Assembly (NCBI GenBank): GCA_964479535.1
Contig: CAYZMM010000012.1
Span: forward strand, 1 to 64,000
Source: S015-6 sp964479535
GTDB taxonomy: Bacteria > Desulfobacterota > DSWW01
Direction: 5' to 3'
DNA length: 64,000 nt
The translations under genes and the position numbers were made by a program. Shown piece after piece: positions 25,806 through 33,937 of this stretch. The notes under the pieces were generated by a model that saw nothing but the letters and a program-made list of their open reading frames with translations, had not been told where the DNA came from and made no database searches. Each line of letters starts with the position of its first letter. Position 1 is the first letter of the stretch.

Positions 25806-25839
25806 CGAAGGTTTCGCACTCCCGGGGAGAAAGCGACCC

Positions 25840-26583
25840 TTGGGCGAACTCGCCGAATTCTCCGTGAAGACGAGGCTGTTCCTCAAGGCGTATCCATGGC
25901 GGCGGATCGATCCCGTCCCCTCGGCGCCTCTCGACAAACCCCTGTCCGAAGCCAAAATAGCCCTCGTGTCGAGCGCCGGGTTCGTGCTTCCGGATCAGGA
26001 GCCCTTCGACGAGTCGATTCGGGGCGGAGACCCGAGTTTTCGGGAGATCCCCGGCGACACGGACGTATCAACCCTGGTCGACACGCACCGAAGCGAGAGC
26101 TTCGACCACACGGGCCTTGCCCGAGACCCGAATCTCGCCTTCCCGCTCGACCGGCTCCGTGAGCTCGCCCGGAGCGGGCGTATCGGATCGGTAAGCCGAA
26201 GGCACCTCTCCTTCATGGGCTCCATCACCGCACCGGGTCGTCTGACCGGGCGCACGGCCCCGCAGGCGGCCCGAGGGTTGGTGGAAGAGGGTGTGGAAAC
26301 GGCCCTTCTCGTTCCGGTCTGACCCATGTGCAACCAGGCCGTGGGCCTGGTCGCTGCCGAGCTCGAACGGCAGGGCATCGCGACGGTGGCGATTCAGCTC
26401 CTGCGGGAGGTGGCCGAGCGGGTTCGCCCGCCACGGGCCCTGTTCGTTCCCTTCCCTCACGGCTACCCCCTGGATTCGCCGGGGGACCCGCCCCGCCAGC
26501 GTGCCGTGCTCGAGGCCGCCCTGAGGCTGTTCGAGGATACCGAAGTGCGGCCTCCTGCGATCGTGGATTACCGGCGTCCCTGA
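25840..26583 (+). CDS. Selenoprotein B (glycine/sarcosine/betaine reductase) family protein, TGA = Sec161
   Basis: One 247-residue protein interrupted at 26320-26322 by an in-frame TGA best read as selenocysteine. Before the TGA the sequence has the family signatures (PLSEAKIALVSSAG, HRSESFDHTGLARDPNLAFP, and IGSVSRRHLSFMGS). After it the same frame continues with PMCNQAVGLVAAELERQGI and RVRPPRALFVPFPHGYP, also family signatures. The junction reads VPV-U-PMC, a U-x2-C redox motif (Sec161, Cys164) where related proteins have C-x2-C or U-x2-C. A hairpin with the placing of a bacterial SECIS follows the TGA. Start TTG at 25840, with GGGGAGA upstream and 34 bases after the Fe-S gene. The 3' end overlaps the convergent flippase-like gene by 16 bases. 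The exact reaction is unknown; it is related to, but much shorter than, GrdB. Confidence 0.88.
26320..26351 (+). promoter_or_regulatory. UGA codon and SECIS-like hairpin
   Basis: After TGA at 26320-26322 and a 10-base spacer, ACCAGGCC-GTG-GGCCTGGT (26333-26351) forms a perfect 8-base-pair stem with a G-containing 3-base loop. The loop starts 18 bases after the TGA. Position and size fit bacterial SECIS elements recognised by SelB. Confidence 0.7.
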
Positions 26584-27545
26584 AGGATGTAGAACAGAGC
26601 CCCCGGCAGACGCAACAGGACGAACCAGAGCCGCACGACCAGCATGATCGTGGCGCCCGTCTCCACGCCGAACTGGGCGAACAGCACCGACGCGGCCGTT
26701 TCCGACACGCCGATGCCGTTCGGCGACAGGGGCAGGGCCGTGGCGATGAAGACCAGAGGGCAGACCAGGAAGACCTCCTTCCAGCCGAGGGGCGTGCCGA
26801 GGGCTTCCCCGGCGATCCTGTATGCACCCATGGACAGGAGGCCGACGGCCAGGGACAGGACCATGCAGGACAGCAGGGTCCCACCCCGGGCACGATACGC
26901 CTTCACCACGGGGGTCAGGTGTGGACCGAAGCGTTTCGGCACGAATCCCAGCAACCACTCGCGGGTCGTGTCGAACCAGGGGATCAAGAACGCGAAGGTC
27001 GCCACGGACACACAGAAGACGATGACCGTGCCCATCTGCAGAACCGAGCCGCTCAGCCCTTCGCCCGTCCGCGCCATCCAGAGGAGAGCGGCGAGCCCGA
27101 GGAGAAAGGCCGTGTAGAAGCCGATCGACCGGTCCAGCACCACCGTGGACACCCCTGCCAGCTTGGCCGAAGGCGCCTCGCGGGTCACGTAGTACCCGAG
27201 CACGAGATCCCCTCCCACCACGCCGGGGAGCGCCATGGCCAGGAAGCGGCCGATCCAGACCAGCCCGAGGGTTCTCGGGAAGGAAAGATCGATCCGCTGA
27301 ACCCGGAGGAGCCACCACCAGCGACAGGCCTGCAGGACCATGGCGACAAAGAGAATCAGCAGGCCCAGGCCGTGGAAAGGGCTCAACGGGCTCGACAGGA
27401 GGGCACCGAAATCGAGGCGGCCGCTCATGACCAGCCAGGTGAGCAGCCCGGCCGCAACCACGACCTTCCCAAACGTAGCCGGGCTCACAAGGCTGGCGGG
27501 GCCCCACCGCATCGGATCTTCCCGTTTTTCAGCGGGCGCCGCCAT
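26568..27545 (-). CDS. Lysylphosphatidylglycerol synthase TM-like (flippase-like) membrane protein
   Basis: A 325-residue inner-membrane protein with about eight hydrophobic helices. Family features of the UPF0104/LPG-synthase transmembrane group are seen: RWWWLLRVQ, WIGRFLAMALPGVVGGD, STVVLDRSIGF, and LPLSPNGIGVSE near the C-terminus. No catalytic aminoacyl-transferase domain is fused, so it probably handles lipid or isoprenoid-linked sugar rather than making lysyl-PG. ATG at 27545 has AAGGA five bases upstream and lies inside the upstream aminotransferase gene (17-base overlap). Confidence 0.78.
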   Translation of the reverse strand: MAAPAEKREDPMRWGPASLVSPATFGKVVVAAGLLTWLVMSGRLDFGALLSSPLSPFHGLGLLILFVAMVLQACRWWWLLRVQRIDLSFPRTLGLVWIGRFLAMALPGVVGGDLVLGYYVTREAPSAKLAGVSTVVLDRSIGFYTAFLLGLAALLWMARTGEGLSGSVLQMGTVIVFCVSVATFAFLIPWFDTTREWLLGFVPKRFGPHLTPVVKAYRARGGTLLSCMVLSLAVGLLSMGAYRIAGEALGTPLGWKEVFLVCPLVFIATALPLSPNGIGVSETAASVLFAQFGVETGATIMLVVRLWFVLLRLPGALFYILQGRR

Positions 27546-28686
27546 AGAATTCCTTCACGGCCGCGACCACCCTGTCTACGTCCCGGTCCGTCATCTCGAA
27601 GAAGAGGGGCAGCCGCAGCAACCGGCTGCTCAGGTCTTCGGTCACACGCAGATCTCCGCTCGGACGGCCGTACCTCCTTCCCGCCGGCGAAGAATGGAGA
27701 GGAACATAGTGGATGACGGCAAGGATATCTCTCGCATCCAGATGCTCGATCAGTCGCTTTCGCTCCTCCGAGGTTCGGGCGATCACGTAGAAGAGATGGC
27801 CGTTGGCTACACTGTCGTCCTCCGTGCATGGAAGCCGAAGGAGCTGCTGCTCTTCCAGGGAACGCAGGGAGCGATGATACAGGTCGAAGATCCTGCGTCT
27901 GGCGGCAATGATCTTCTCGGCCTGCTCCAGCTGGGCGAAGAGGAAAGCCCCCACCAGCTCGCTGGGCAGGAAGGAGGATCCGATATCGGTCCAGGTGTAG
28001 TGATCCACCTCCCCCGCGAAGAATTGGCTACGGTTCGTCCCCTTTTCCCGGATGACCTGGGCCCTCTCGGCCAGGCCGGGTTCGTTCAAGAGCAGGGCCC
28101 CTCCTTCACCGCTGATGATGTTCTTCGTCTCGTGAAAGCTCAGGCAGCCCAGATGCCCGATGGTGCCGAGGAAACGGCCCTGGTACGTCGACAGCAGCGC
28201 CTGCGCCGCATCCTCGATTACCCAGAGCTTCTTTCTCTCAGCGATTTCCATGATCGGACCCATGGCACAGGGAGCACCCGCATAGTGCATGGGCACGATG
28301 GCCCGCGTCTTCGACGTGATCGCCTCCTGGATCCCCCGTTCATCCATGTTGAGCGTGTCGGGCCGTATGTCCACGAAGACCGGACAGGCGCCCCGAAGAA
28401 CGAAGGCGTTCGCCGTGGATACAAAGGTGAAGGAGGGCAAGATCACTTCGTCTCCGGGCCGGATATCGCACAGGATGGCGGCCATTTCCAGTGCGGCCGT
28501 GCAGGAGTGGGTCAAAAGGGCTCTGCCGCACCCCAGGGTACGCTCCAGCCAGGCGTGGCACCGCTTTGTAAACGGTCCGTCACCCGAAAGATGGGAAGAG
28601 ACCATGACCGCCTGGGCGATGTAGTGCAGCTCTTTGCCGGCGATGAATGGCCTGTTGAAGGGGATTCTCGCTTCGTCCTTGCTCAG
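27529..28686 (-). CDS. wecE: dTDP-4-amino-4,6-dideoxygalactose transaminase (WecE/RffA type)
   Basis: A 385-residue PLP aminotransferase of the DegT/DnrJ/EryC1/StrS family. Highly WecE-like stretches are LTHSCTAALEMAAI, PSFTFVSTANAFVLRGA, VEDAAQ-type VIEDAAQALLSTYQG, SFHETKN with the PLP lysine, REKGTNRSQFF, and IHYVPLHSSP. It would make dTDP-Fuc4N for a surface polysaccharide. The first ATG (28605) would cut off IPFNRPFIAGKELHYIAQ, which is conserved in WecE. A CTG codon at 28686 lies just after GGGAGG and restores a full-length N-terminus; no ATG, GTG or TTG is available there. The CTG start is inference. Confidence 0.85.
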   Translation of the reverse strand: MSKDEARIPFNRPFIAGKELHYIAQAVMVSSHLSGDGPFTKRCHAWLERTLGCGRALLTHSCTAALEMAAILCDIRPGDEVILPSFTFVSTANAFVLRGACPVFVDIRPDTLNMDERGIQEAITSKTRAIVPMHYAGAPCAMGPIMEIAERKKLWVIEDAAQALLSTYQGRFLGTIGHLGCLSFHETKNIISGEGGALLLNEPGLAERAQVIREKGTNRSQFFAGEVDHYTWTDIGSSFLPSELVGAFLFAQLEQAEKIIAARRRIFDLYHRSLRSLEEQQLLRLPCTEDDSVANGHLFYVIARTSEERKRLIEHLDARDILAVIHYVPLHSSPAGRRYGRPSGDLRVTEDLSSRLLRLPLFFEMTDRDVDRVVAAVKEFYGGAR

Positions 28687-28735
28687 ACCGTCCTCCCGTC
28701 TCTTCCCCCTGACACGGCGGGGAAGCGGTTCGCTG

Positions 28736-30511
28736 TCAGCGCCTCGACCCTCTCATGGAGAAGAAGACCAGCCCCACCCCCTCTTTATTCCTGAAATCGT
28801 AAGCGGGAACAAGTCGTGCGTGCGCACCGGGGGCAATCCGGCGATGGAAATAGGATTCCCACATCGACTTCCAGCGCCAGGTCTCACGGCCGCTCCGGGT
28901 CAAGAGGACCAGGAGGGCCCTCGGGTTGTCGATCACCCATTCGAGGAACGCCCTTCCGTCCGGGAGGCCCATGTCCTTCAGAACGGCTCTGTACCGCGGG
29001 GAGTTGACACTCCATCCCGCGGGAAAAATCTTCAGGTCCGTGAAGTCGGAGAATTCCTTCAGGGGGTGGACATACTCCGCGCCCAGGCCGCTCATCGGGT
29101 TCATGGGGATGAGAACCGGGTCGGGCACAGCGCTCCCTTTCCGGACCACGGACAGAACCTTCTGGATGTAGGCTTTCTCCAGCCTCGAGCCCTTCAGGAT
29201 CCGGTAGTTGATCCTCCCCTGCGCGAGGGCCTGCCACCCGGTGAGCGCAAACAGAAGAAGCGCACAGACGAGGAGCACGCCCCTGCGAAGGGGCCGGTTC
29301 CGCCCGTCCCCTCCCGGTTCCGCTCCACGATGAGACAACAGGAAGAAGACGCAGAAGAAGTAGGTGTAGAAGGGCACGAACACACGGGGCACGAACCGAA
29401 AGCTCATGACGTAGAGAATGCCGGCACCGATGATGCTCAGGCCGAGAAGACTCCTCAGGCAATCCCGTTTCGACAAGCGCCGCAGCGCTTCGAATCGAAC
29501 CGCCAGGATGCACAGCACACCGAAGACCAGGGCAAGGGTATAGTGGTTCGCCTTTCGAAACTGCTTCTCCAGTCCCCTCTTTGCCCGGACAAGGAAGGCC
29601 CCTTTCTTCTTCGGGTCATTCTCCTTCAGGAAGGTCCGCAGGGTTCGCGAATTGAACATCCTGTTGTCGTAAAGAACCCACGATTTATAGAAAGCATAGT
29701 CCCCCCGGGTCCAGCCCGTCTTGCGCAGGGCCTCCCGGGTCAGCTCACCGTAGTTCGCTCCGCCCGCCCGGTCGTGGAACTGCGCCCGCAGATGATTGTA
29801 CTCCAGGTACGCTTTCTGTTCCTCCGTGCTCGTCAGGTGGAAGAGCGCCCGGTCCCCCGCCACCACGAGTCCGACCGCCACGACGACCGGCATCGCCTTT
29901 ACGAGCCGCCGCTTCGTCACGAAGAGCAGGACCGGGCTCCCGAAGAGAAGTGCATACAGCGCCATGCGCCACCGAAGGAAGTATCCGATCAGGAATCCGA
30001 ATCCCAGCAGCAGGCCGTACCGGGTGGCCCCCCGGGCAGGGCATTCGCCTCGCAGCGCCCATTCCGTCAAACAGAGGAGAACACCGAACTCCAGCATCAG
30101 GGAAGCGGACGTGAAGCTCGCAAACGTGAAGACATGCAGGAAGAGAATGCACAGCAGGGGCAGGGCGAGCAGCAGGGAAAGGCCCTGCGTCGCCCTGAAG
30201 AGCACACTGAGCGTCAGCCACATGCCCATGAAACCGGCGAAGTAGATGATCAGCCCATACCAGGGAACGCCCGGTCGGGCTCCATACAGGAAGTGGAGAA
30301 GCCGGCCGAAACCGGCACTCAGCGTAGGCTGAAACGCGTCGGACCTGAACCCGCTCTGATCGCTCAGGTACGTGATCACGCCGAAATCGTCGTTCGCCTC
30401 GTACCGCACGGGCAGGAAAGAAAGGACCATGCACACGAAGAGGCCCGCGGCCAGAAAGCCCTTCAGGAAGCCCGCGTTTCCGGAAGAAGAGAAGATCCTG
30501 TACAAGGTCAC
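28736..30511 (-). CDS. Large multi-pass membrane protein, polysaccharide-cluster type
   Basis: A 591-residue protein with about ten to twelve membrane helices and a ~130-residue C-terminal soluble part. The N-terminal helix is followed by RYEANDDFGVITYLSD, an acidic first-loop motif like that of GT-C glycosyltransferases. I see no closer family. GTG at 30511 is chosen because it follows the stop of the NeuD-like gene by one base; longer frames overlap that gene by 72 bases. Placement among sugar-transfer genes suggests a membrane glycosyltransferase or a modifier of the repeat unit. Confidence 0.7.
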   Translation of the reverse strand: MTLYRIFSSSGNAGFLKGFLAAGLFVCMVLSFLPVRYEANDDFGVITYLSDQSGFRSDAFQPTLSAGFGRLLHFLYGARPGVPWYGLIIYFAGFMGMWLTLSVLFRATQGLSLLLALPLLCILFLHVFTFASFTSASLMLEFGVLLCLTEWALRGECPARGATRYGLLLGFGFLIGYFLRWRMALYALLFGSPVLLFVTKRRLVKAMPVVVAVGLVVAGDRALFHLTSTEEQKAYLEYNHLRAQFHDRAGGANYGELTREALRKTGWTRGDYAFYKSWVLYDNRMFNSRTLRTFLKENDPKKKGAFLVRAKRGLEKQFRKANHYTLALVFGVLCILAVRFEALRRLSKRDCLRSLLGLSIIGAGILYVMSFRFVPRVFVPFYTYFFCVFFLLSHRGAEPGGDGRNRPLRRGVLLVCALLLFALTGWQALAQGRINYRILKGSRLEKAYIQKVLSVVRKGSAVPDPVLIPMNPMSGLGAEYVHPLKEFSDFTDLKIFPAGWSVNSPRYRAVLKDMGLPDGRAFLEWVIDNPRALLVLLTRSGRETWRWKSMWESYFHRRIAPGAHARLVPAYDFRNKEGVGLVFFSMRGSRR

Positions 30512-30512
30512 C

Positions 30513-31166
30513 TCATTTGTCGAAGGGGAGAGCCTTCTTGACCACTGCGGGAACGCCGGCGATGAGCACATGGTCGGGAACATCCCGGGTAACCACCGCT
30601 CCTGCCGCCGTCTGGACGTTCATGCCGAGACGGACGCCGTCGACGCTGGTCGTGTTGATACCGAGAAAACAGCACTCGCCCACTTCCGTATTCCCCGCCA
30701 GATTCACCGCAGGCCCACAGAACGTATGGGCCCCGATCGAAACGTGATGGGACACGAAACAACGGGAAGAGACAAGCACGTTCTCACCGAGCCGTGCGTT
30801 CATGTCGATCGTACAGCCGACCAGCACGATCGTCCCCTCCTGCAGCACAGCGGACTTCTCGACGTGTGCACTCGGATGAAGGAAGGTGACGATCGGGATT
30901 TGCCGCCCCTTCAGTCTATCGAAGATCTCCTTGCGAAACCTTCTGTGTCGGTAACCGATTGCGATCGCCACGGCGTCGAAGACCCCCTTTCCGAAGGTCC
31001 CCGGGATCTCCTCCAGCCTGCCGAGGAGGGGCCTGTCGTTCTTGACCGCACCCTGCCTCTCGAAGTCGTCGAACATGCCGACGACCTTCCCGAATCCGGT
31101 CTCCTCAAAATAGTAGATCAGGCGCTCACTCAACTCCCCCGACCCGACCATGGCAATGCGCTTCAT
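30513..31166 (-). CDS. NeuD/PglD-type sugar O- or N-acyltransferase
   Basis: A 217-residue enzyme with an N-terminal Rossmann-like domain (MKRIAMVGSGELSERLIYYF) and a C-terminal left-handed beta-helix of hexapeptide repeats (for example CTIDMNARLGENV, SHHVSIGAHTFCG, and GINTTSVDGVRLG). The catalytic histidine is likely in FVSHHVSIG. Such enzymes acetylate amino or sialic-type sugars. ATG at 31166 follows GAGGTG. With a WecE homologue next door it may acetylate a 4-amino-sugar such as Fuc4N. The membrane protein gene follows after one base. Confidence 0.8.
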   Translation of the reverse strand: MKRIAMVGSGELSERLIYYFEETGFGKVVGMFDDFERQGAVKNDRPLLGRLEEIPGTFGKGVFDAVAIAIGYRHRRFRKEIFDRLKGRQIPIVTFLHPSAHVEKSAVLQEGTIVLVGCTIDMNARLGENVLVSSRCFVSHHVSIGAHTFCGPAVNLAGNTEVGECCFLGINTTSVDGVRLGMNVQTAAGAVVTRDVPDHVLIAGVPAVVKKALPFDK

Positions 31167-31211
31167 TGATCCACACCTCAAAAGTCTTCACCCAATCTGC
31201 TGGCGAAGCGG

Positions 31212-31420
31212 CCTGGAAATACGGCAGAGTCTCGTCGCAGGAACGTCCAGTCCTTCGTTCCTGTCTTGGGATCCGTCGGAGATTTGCGCCGGGCGATCCC
31301 CGCCTTCGCGGGGACATGCTTTGTAGGGGGAGGGAGAGACGGAGCCCAAGCAAATCGGAGACGGATCCCAAGACAGGAACGGAGTGCGGGCATCCATCCA
31401 TACACTGCGGTATTTCCAGG
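31212..31420. repeat. 209-bp two-tier foldback element
   Basis: Outer arms 31212-31230 and 31402-31420 (CCTGGAAATAC...) match at 17 of 19 positions. Inner arms 31257-31286 and 31351-31380 (GTTCCTGTCTTGGGATCCGTC...) match at 27 of 30. A perfect small hairpin TCCCCGC-CTTC-GCGGGGA sits at 31297-31314. Nothing here codes. It fills the whole gap between the NeuD-like and GT2 genes. Confidence 0.68.
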
Positions 31421-31428
31421 TCACGGCA

Positions 31429-32355
31429 TTACGCATCTTTGTCCCGGATCAAGTACTGCGGAGCATGGTAAACCTCCTGCGTGATACGCAGAAGGTACTC
31501 CCCGATGATCCCGAGCGAAAACATGATGGCCCCTGAAAAGAAAAGGAGGAGCAGCACAAGGGTGATCCACCCGGGGACGGTGATGCGGCCGAGGAAGAAG
31601 ATCGTCAAATAGTACCCTCCCAGTGCCACGGCAAGAAACATGCTCAGAAGGCCCATCAAGAAAACCCCTTTCAGCGGGAGGGTACTGTGATAGAGGATCC
31701 CGTGAAAGAAGTGTCGAATGAGTTTCCCCGCCGTGTAGGTCGTACTTCCGTGTCGACGCGGAAGGTGTTCGACGGTGATGTTTCCGATTCTGTCCGTCAC
31801 GTTCATGATCAGCAACCCCACCGCCGGGTTCGGGGTGTGCATCGGAAGGATATGGTCGATCACCGCCCTGCGGACGATCCGGAAGTTGCTCATCTGAAAC
31901 CCCGGATTCCGCTTGAACACGAGCGAGAGCAGGAACCTGTACGTACGACTCCCCGCGTTTCTCACCCAGGACTGTTTTCTCTCTTCCGGGGTTCCGCAGA
32001 CCATGTCCAGTCCTGTGCGGTGCATCTCCTCGATCAATCTCGGTATTTCTTCGGGCGGGTTCTGAAGGTCATCGTCCATCGTGATGACGTAGTCTCCCGA
32101 AACGAGCGAAAACCCGCACATGAGTGCGTTGTGCTGCCCGAAGTTCCTCGTCAGCCGGACGATCTTCGCCCTCCGGTCCTTCTCCCGAATCGATTTCATG
32201 ACCTGCCAGCTGTCGTCCCCGCCTCCATCCTCGACCATGATCAGCTCGAAGTCGCCCGGCATCGCTTCGAAGGTCTTGAGGATCCGCTCATACAGCTCGC
32301 GCAGGGATCGCTCACTCCTGTAAACCGGAACGACAATGGAATAGAGAGCTTCCAT
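31429..32355 (-). CDS. GT2 family glycosyltransferase with C-terminal membrane helices
   Basis: A 308-residue protein. The GT-A domain shows YSIVVPVYRSERSL, the nucleotide-binding MVEDGGGDDSW, FGQHNALMCGF and the metal-binding YVITMDDDLQNPPEEI. Two hydrophobic helices near the end (GVFLMGLLSMFLAVALGGYY and the following LVLLLLFFSGAIMFSLG) anchor it. The layout matches ArnC/DpmI-like enzymes that load a sugar onto undecaprenyl phosphate. It starts six bases after the BKACE gene, so they are co-transcribed. Confidence 0.85.
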   Translation of the reverse strand: MEALYSIVVPVYRSERSLRELYERILKTFEAMPGDFELIMVEDGGGDDSWQVMKSIREKDRRAKIVRLTRNFGQHNALMCGFSLVSGDYVITMDDDLQNPPEEIPRLIEEMHRTGLDMVCGTPEERKQSWVRNAGSRTYRFLLSLVFKRNPGFQMSNFRIVRRAVIDHILPMHTPNPAVGLLIMNVTDRIGNITVEHLPRRHGSTTYTAGKLIRHFFHGILYHSTLPLKGVFLMGLLSMFLAVALGGYYLTIFFLGRITVPGWITLVLLLLFFSGAIMFSLGIIGEYLLRITQEVYHAPQYLIRDKDA

Positions 32356-32361
32356 CACGAT

Positions 32362-33195
32362 TCAAACCCCGAGACGTTCTCTTGTGGCTTTCCGGGAGGA
32401 GGGCCCTCTCCCCACGGCCCTTCCGATGAGGAGCACCCTCTCCACGAGATCACGGTTGGAAGCCAGTTGTGTCCGGGCTTCATCGTACCATATGTTGTCC
32501 TCCAGCCCCACTCGCACACCGCCTCCTGCCGCCACCGCCATGGCGTTCATACGGAGCTGCGAATCGCCCACCCCACCCACCGACCAGACGGCGCCCTCGG
32601 GCAGCTCGTTGATCATGAGGCCCAGGGACAACATGTTCGCCTGCGCACAGGCGATGTTTCCCAGGATCAGATTGAAGTAGAAGGGGGGCTCGATCAGTCC
32701 TTTACTGATCAGGTACTTGGCATAGTTGATCATGCCGAGATCGAAGGCCTCCAGCTCCGGCCGGATGCCCTTGTCCCGCATCTTGCGGGCCAGGGCCTGA
32801 ATCATCTCCGGGGGGTTCACGCTCGCCTGTTTGTTGAAATTGAGCGAGCTGAGGGTCAGGCTTCCGAAATCCGGCTTCAGCTCTCCTTCCAGATCCAGGA
32901 CCTCGGAACGCTTCTCGAACTCGAAGAAGTTCCTGCCGCTCGTCGAGACTCCGATCACCAGATCATGGTTCTCCGCACGAATGCCCCGGATGATCTCTGC
33001 ATACACATCCCTGCGGTAGGTGGGCAGACCGGTCTCCGGATCCCGGGCGTGCAGATGGACCATGTTCACCCCGATCTGGGCGACCTCGAGCACCTGTTCG
33101 ACGATCTCTTCGGGAGCAACCGGTACCTTGGACGTCATCTCCTTGGTGGGAATCAAGCCTGTGGGCGTGAAGTTCACGATCAGGTCACTCTTCAT
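32362..33195 (-). CDS. BKACE family (beta-keto acid cleavage enzyme, DUF849)
   Basis: A 277-residue TIM-barrel enzyme. BKACE enzymes use Zn2+ to condense a beta-keto acid with acetyl-CoA, giving acetoacetate and a new acyl-CoA; the founding member acts in lysine fermentation. Seen: IVNFTPTGLIPTKEM near the N-terminus, the Zn-binding HLHARD (H47, H49), VGVSTSGRN-like GVSTSGRN, and WSVGGVGDSQLRMN. It sits between a WbqC-like gene (10-base overlap) and a GT2 gene inside a polysaccharide cluster, an odd place for a catabolic enzyme. The substrate may be cluster-specific. Confidence 0.83.
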   Translation of the reverse strand: MKSDLIVNFTPTGLIPTKEMTSKVPVAPEEIVEQVLEVAQIGVNMVHLHARDPETGLPTYRRDVYAEIIRGIRAENHDLVIGVSTSGRNFFEFEKRSEVLDLEGELKPDFGSLTLSSLNFNKQASVNPPEMIQALARKMRDKGIRPELEAFDLGMINYAKYLISKGLIEPPFYFNLILGNIACAQANMLSLGLMINELPEGAVWSVGGVGDSQLRMNAMAVAAGGGVRVGLEDNIWYDEARTQLASNRDLVERVLLIGRAVGRGPSSRKATRERLGV

Positions 33196-33937
33196 GGATG
33201 CGCACCTCCCCCTGCCGGGCCCCCGAAGCGGATCGAAAGCTCAGCATGCAGGCCTTTGCGCCTTCCGGACCCTGGTTCAGGATCAGATCGATGATGCTCA
33301 CCTCGTGGATAAAGGGCGGCGAAAACTGCTGATCATATTCCGGATAGCCGCTGTAGTCCATCCAGCAGACACGAATCCCCTGTTCCTGGAAGAGCCGTTC
33401 GTCCAGGTAGGCCTTTGCCGTGGGCCCGGAGAGATATTCCGAAGCCCCGGCCTGCAGGCACAGAGAGACCAGTCGCTCGGTTCGGCCATCGACCTCGGAA
33501 TCGTAGTCCATGGACCAGGTGATCGGAGTCCCGATGTCGAGCAGGTCGGCGATGGCCCGGAGGAACCGGAAGTTGATCTTGCTCAGGCGTGGCTCTTCTC
33601 CGGACTCGGTGTACAGCGCTTGAAGGGCGGAACGTGTTTCTTCGAAGAAGGGGGCCTTTGCATAATTGGCGCAGATGCTCTTCCAGTGCCGCTTCGCCCA
33701 TTTTCCGTCGCTCACCACCACCTCCCGGATCCGCTGATGATGACGGCCCTTCACCTTCACGGGGATCGTCAACCACGTGGTGCCATCGGGGGTCTTGATC
33801 CGGTTGCGGTTCCGCCAGCTCGCTCGAGTGTACTGTACATCATCCAGGAGAATGAACTCGTCCACCCCGTTGATGAGATCGAAATACCCCTTCCAGGGGA
33901 TGTAAGAGGATTGAACAATGGCTACACGTTTTCCCAT
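33185..33937 (-). CDS. WbqC-like family protein
   Basis: A 250-residue soluble protein of the WbqC family found in O-antigen and exopolysaccharide clusters. Seen: the N-terminus MGKRVAIVQSSYIPWKGYFD, DEFILLDDVQYTRASWRNRN, and TWLTIPVKVKGRHHQ, all hallmark segments. The biochemical role is not established; some members act with amino-sugar modification. ATG at 33937 starts the conserved sequence and lies 16 bases inside the end of the upstream membrane-protein gene. It is followed by the BKACE gene with a short overlap, so all are translationally coupled. Confidence 0.85.
   Translation of the reverse strand: MGKRVAIVQSSYIPWKGYFDLINGVDEFILLDDVQYTRASWRNRNRIKTPDGTTWLTIPVKVKGRHHQRIREVVVSDGKWAKRHWKSICANYAKAPFFEETRSALQALYTESGEEPRLSKINFRFLRAIADLLDIGTPITWSMDYDSEVDGRTERLVSLCLQAGASEYLSGPTAKAYLDERLFQEQGIRVCWMDYSGYPEYDQQFSPPFIHEVSIIDLILNQGPEGAKACMLSFRSASGARQGEVRIHEE

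Noticed and set aside
26320..26322. TGA as a true stop giving two separate proteins
   Set aside because: Both pieces belong to one family in one frame, the codon sits at the redox position, and a SECIS-like hairpin follows.
26068..27507. Long minus-strand open frame of 479 codons
   Set aside because: It lies opposite the selenoprotein and out of frame with the flippase-like gene; Arg/Pro/Gly-rich composition is typical of GC-rich shadow frames.
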